Shown here in pieces: positions 61,984-64,000 of a stretch of DNA of 64,000 nt (position 1 is the stretch's first letter; every line of letters begins with the position of its first letter). This stretch comes from Chryseobacterium sp. LAM-KRS1. Lineage in GTDB: Bacteria > Bacteroidota > Bacteroidia > Flavobacteriales > Weeksellaceae. The position numbers and the translations under genes are program-made. Under the pieces are notes generated by a model. It did not search any database. It saw only the letters and a program-made list of their open reading frames with translations, and was not told the origin of the DNA. The DNA lies in contig NZ_JAAOIZ010000002.1 of assembly GCF_013184525.1 (NCBI RefSeq), positions 62,001 through 126,000 of the forward strand, written 5' to 3'.

Positions 61984-62646
61984 TCAGTCATCCAGAGAGT
62001 CATCGGATGGAATCACAATAGAAGTGTAAGGACTGTAAATCTCCCACCCTAAAGTTTCATATAATGATTTACCCTCTGTAGTGGCCACCAGAAAATTATT
62101 CCGGGCGCCTTTTGACAGTGCTATTTTTTCAAGTTCTTTCATTAGTAAAGAAGCAAGTCCTTTTCTTCTGTGTTTCTCATCTGTAATGATCTGATCATAC
62201 ACAGCCATATCATCAACAATAGCAACTCTTCCTATCGCTCCCTGCTCATTTCCATTTTTGGTCATTACCCTTACAACATACGTAGAATTATACACGTCAT
62301 GATGAATCGTGTAGTCATCTGGGAAACCACGCTTTAAAGCAACCATGGGATGAAAACATGACATCATATACTGGTCACCCTGAATTTTCCATTTTGAGGG
62401 GATTTTATCCTTAAAAGTTTCAAAAGTTGAGGAAACTTTCAGATATACCCATGGTTCATCAATTATCTTCGACAGCTGAATAAAATCATCATTAGGTTCA
62501 GAAAACAGATATCGCTTTTTCTGCATAGGAGTATTTACATCAACAGTAAAACCGGATTTATATGGAACTGGTAAAGGTAATTCTCTTGATAACGACCATC
62601 CTTTCAACCACTTTTCTAATATTTCGGCTGAAGCTTTATTTTTCAT
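61984..62646 (-). CDS. GNAT family N-acetyltransferase
   Basis: 220 aa from the ATG at 62646 (MKNKASAEILEKWLKGWS). The longer frame to 62724 is Tyr/Ile-rich junk. The GNAT core (about 115-210) has RVAIVDDMAVYDQIITDEKH and the acetyl-CoA pyrophosphate loop RRKGLASLLMKELEKIAL (about 165-182). The N-terminal domain is divergent. Substrate unknown. Confidence 0.82.
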   Translation of the reverse strand: MKNKASAEILEKWLKGWSLSRELPLPVPYKSGFTVDVNTPMQKKRYLFSEPNDDFIQLSKIIDEPWVYLKVSSTFETFKDKIPSKWKIQGDQYMMSCFHPMVALKRGFPDDYTIHHDVYNSTYVVRVMTKNGNEQGAIGRVAIVDDMAVYDQIITDEKHRRKGLASLLMKELEKIALSKGARNNFLVATTEGKSLYETLGWEIYSPYTSIVIPSDDSLDD

Positions 62647-62805
62647 GATAAGGCTATTAAAAATGTTGACATAAATATAATAATTGATTGATCTTATCTC
62701 ACAATAAATATAGATTATATACATCTCAAAATATTAAAATAAATCACCATCTTTAACATAGTGTATTATTAAAGGCCAGGTTTTAAACAGATAAAAAATA
62801 ATTTC

Positions 62806-63747
62806 ATGAATAAAAAACATATTGTAATCATAGGTTTAGGAGGTGTAGGTGGCTATTTTGGCTTTAAAATAAGCCAGAATAATGAAACTTTCCACCAATA
62901 TATCATATCATTTGTTGCAAGAGGTGAAACCTATAAAAAAGTGAAAGCGGAAGGCTTGACCTTAATTTCCACTGAACACCGATATAGTAAAACATGGGCT
63001 AATTCAGTTTATGAAAATATCGGGGAAATTGTAAAACCTGATCTTGTATTGATTTGTGTAAAAGAATACGACCTGGAAAGAGTTTGTCAAGAACTGAAAG
63101 AAGTCATTACTGAAAATACCATTTTATTACCTATGATGAATGGTGCTGATATTTATGACAGAATAAGAAAAATAATTCCTGCTCATGTTATATTGCCTTC
63201 ATGTGTTTATGTGGCTTCTCATATAAAAGAAAAAGGAGTTGTAGAACATAAAGGGAAAACTGGAAAGTTGATTATTGGCAGGGATCCACAAAATTTTTCC
63301 CAAAACATAGATTGGGTAATCAATGTTCTCAAAGAAAGCAGGATCGATTTTGATTTTAAAGATGATGCCTTAACTGATATCTGGACCAAATTTACTTTTA
63401 TAGCAAGTTTCGGACTGGTAACAGCTAAATACAATTCCTCTATTGGTACCGTTTGTACAGATCCTGCACAAAAAAATGAGGCAGAAGAAATAATGAAGGA
63501 AATAAAAGCAATTGCAGATAAAAAGGGGATTTTACTTGAAGATAATATCATTGAGAATACTTTTGAAAAAGCATCAGCATTTCCTCATGAAACTCCTACT
63601 TCCCTTCAATTGGATATTAATTCCGGAAAAAAAGAAAGTGAACTGGAATTATTTGCAGGAGCAATTATCAAATACGGAAATGAAAACGGAATCAAGGTAC
63701 CTTTTACTCAAAAAATATATGATGAAATAAAGGCTAAGATAAAATAA
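62806..63747 (+). CDS. 2-dehydropantoate 2-reductase family (ApbA/PanE-like)
   Basis: 313 aa. The NADP-binding Rossmann motif IIGLGGVGGYFG (residues 8-19) and the C-terminal helical ApbA domain with KFTFIASFGLVTA (about 193-205), HETPTSLQLDINSGKKSEL-like HETPTSLQLDINSG near 264, are present. The catalytic Lys sits in the FTF region. It would reduce ketopantoate in pantothenate synthesis or a related 2-oxo acid. No pan genes adjacent. Confidence 0.87.
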   Translation: MNKKHIVIIGLGGVGGYFGFKISQNNETFHQYIISFVARGETYKKVKAEGLTLISTEHRYSKTWANSVYENIGEIVKPDLVLICVKEYDLERVCQELKEVITENTILLPMMNGADIYDRIRKIIPAHVILPSCVYVASHIKEKGVVEHKGKTGKLIIGRDPQNFSQNIDWVINVLKESRIDFDFKDDALTDIWTKFTFIASFGLVTAKYNSSIGTVCTDPAQKNEAEEIMKEIKAIADKKGILLEDNIIENTFEKASAFPHETPTSLQLDINSGKKESELELFAGAIIKYGNENGIKVPFTQKIYDEIKAKIK

Positions 63748-63786
63748 AAAAAGAGTCTTCTTATCGATATAAGAAGACTCTTTTTA
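63746..63786. terminator. Bidirectional terminator between the PanE-like gene and hisS
   Basis: AAAGAGTCTTCTTAT/ATAAGAAGACTCTTT perfect stem with a CGAT loop, A- and T-runs on the two sides. Confidence 0.93.
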
Positions 63787-63800
63787 TTTATTAATCTAGA

Positions 63801-64000
63801 CTATCCCAAAAACTCTTCCAAAGAAACTGTTTTTTGCTCTCCGGCTTCAAGGTTTTTAAAAGTCACTGTTCTGTTTTTAATCTCTTCTTCACCCAGGAAT
63901 ACCAGCTTTTTAATTCCCTTTTTTTCTGCATAAGTGAATTGCTTATTAATTTTTGCACTTTCAGGATAAAGCTCGGCAGAAATCCCCTTTGCTCTGAGTT
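63801..64000 (-). CDS. hisS: Histidyl-tRNA synthetase, 3' end (runs off window end)
   Basis: Only the last 66 codons are present, stopping with TAG at 63801. The translation includes [39 protein letters not shown] and ends SLEEFLG, matching the C-terminal anticodon-binding domain of HisRS. The enzyme charges tRNA-His. The N-terminal catalytic part lies beyond the window. Confidence 0.85.
   Translation of the reverse strand, partial: LRAKGISAELYPESAKINKQFTYAEKKGIKKLVFLGEEEIKNRTVTFKNLEAGEQKTVSLEEFLG

Noticed and set aside
1..64000. CRISPR arrays, tRNA or rRNA genes, insertion sequences, prophage
   Set aside because: None of the expected repeats, cloverleaf sequences, transposase motifs or phage proteins were seen in the gaps or frames.

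Overview
The window looks like a chromosomal segment of a low-GC flavobacterium, most like Chryseobacterium or another Weeksellaceae member. Evidence seen directly: AT-rich intergenic DNA, many TAnnTTTG-type promoter boxes (the Bacteroidetes sigma factor consensus), few Shine-Dalgarno sequences, a type IX secretion C-terminal sorting domain, an atp operon without atpD/atpC, and protein families typical of Bacteroidetes. I saw no tRNA, rRNA, CRISPR array, insertion sequence or phage gene.

Layout. 1-2.0 kb: two secreted proteins. 2.3-10.1 kb: an M20 peptidase, a small lipoprotein, a THUMP-like methyltransferase, the udk-ftsB-mutA-dinB operon, and the CNNM/CorC-like protein with clpS. 10.2-15.6 kb: atpB-E-F-H-A-G with a small membrane protein at the atpI position. 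15.7-24.7 kb: ffh, three related outer-membrane barrels, phoH, a SAM hydrolase, a 2-oxo acid dehydrogenase E2 and a ClC antiporter. 24.8-26.2 kb: rpsF-rpsR-rplI. 26.3-31.3 kb: an AraC regulator divergent from a TolC/HlyD/MFS efflux set. 31.3-36.2 kb: aldehyde dehydrogenase, thioredoxin-like protein, lipid A-type acyltransferase, glycosyltransferase, exonuclease, ApaG. 36.3-41.6 kb: 2-oxoglutarate dehydrogenase E2 and E1, and an SRPBCC protein.

41.7-60.7 kb is the most distinctive part. It starts with glycogen synthesis (glgB-glgA-glgC), divergent from an esterase carrying a starch-binding-like domain and an M17 aminopeptidase. Next comes a co-directional run of ATP-grasp ligase, alpha/beta hydrolase, second ATP-grasp ligase, GCS2-type carboxylate-amine ligase, class I glutamine amidotransferase, a divergent ATP-grasp-like protein and a small membrane protein. 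Facing it is cyanophycin synthetase, which is divergent from cyanophycinase and isoaspartyl peptidase. So two storage polymers (glycogen and the Asp-Arg polymer cyanophycin) sit beside a set of amide-bond-forming enzymes whose product is unknown. That amidoligase set is my best candidate for an undescribed system.

60.8-64 kb holds a YtxH-like stress protein behind a possible sigma-54 promoter, a methyltransferase, an acetyltransferase, a ketopantoate reductase-like gene and the 3' end of hisS. All functional calls come from reading motifs and lengths by eye; no database search was run.
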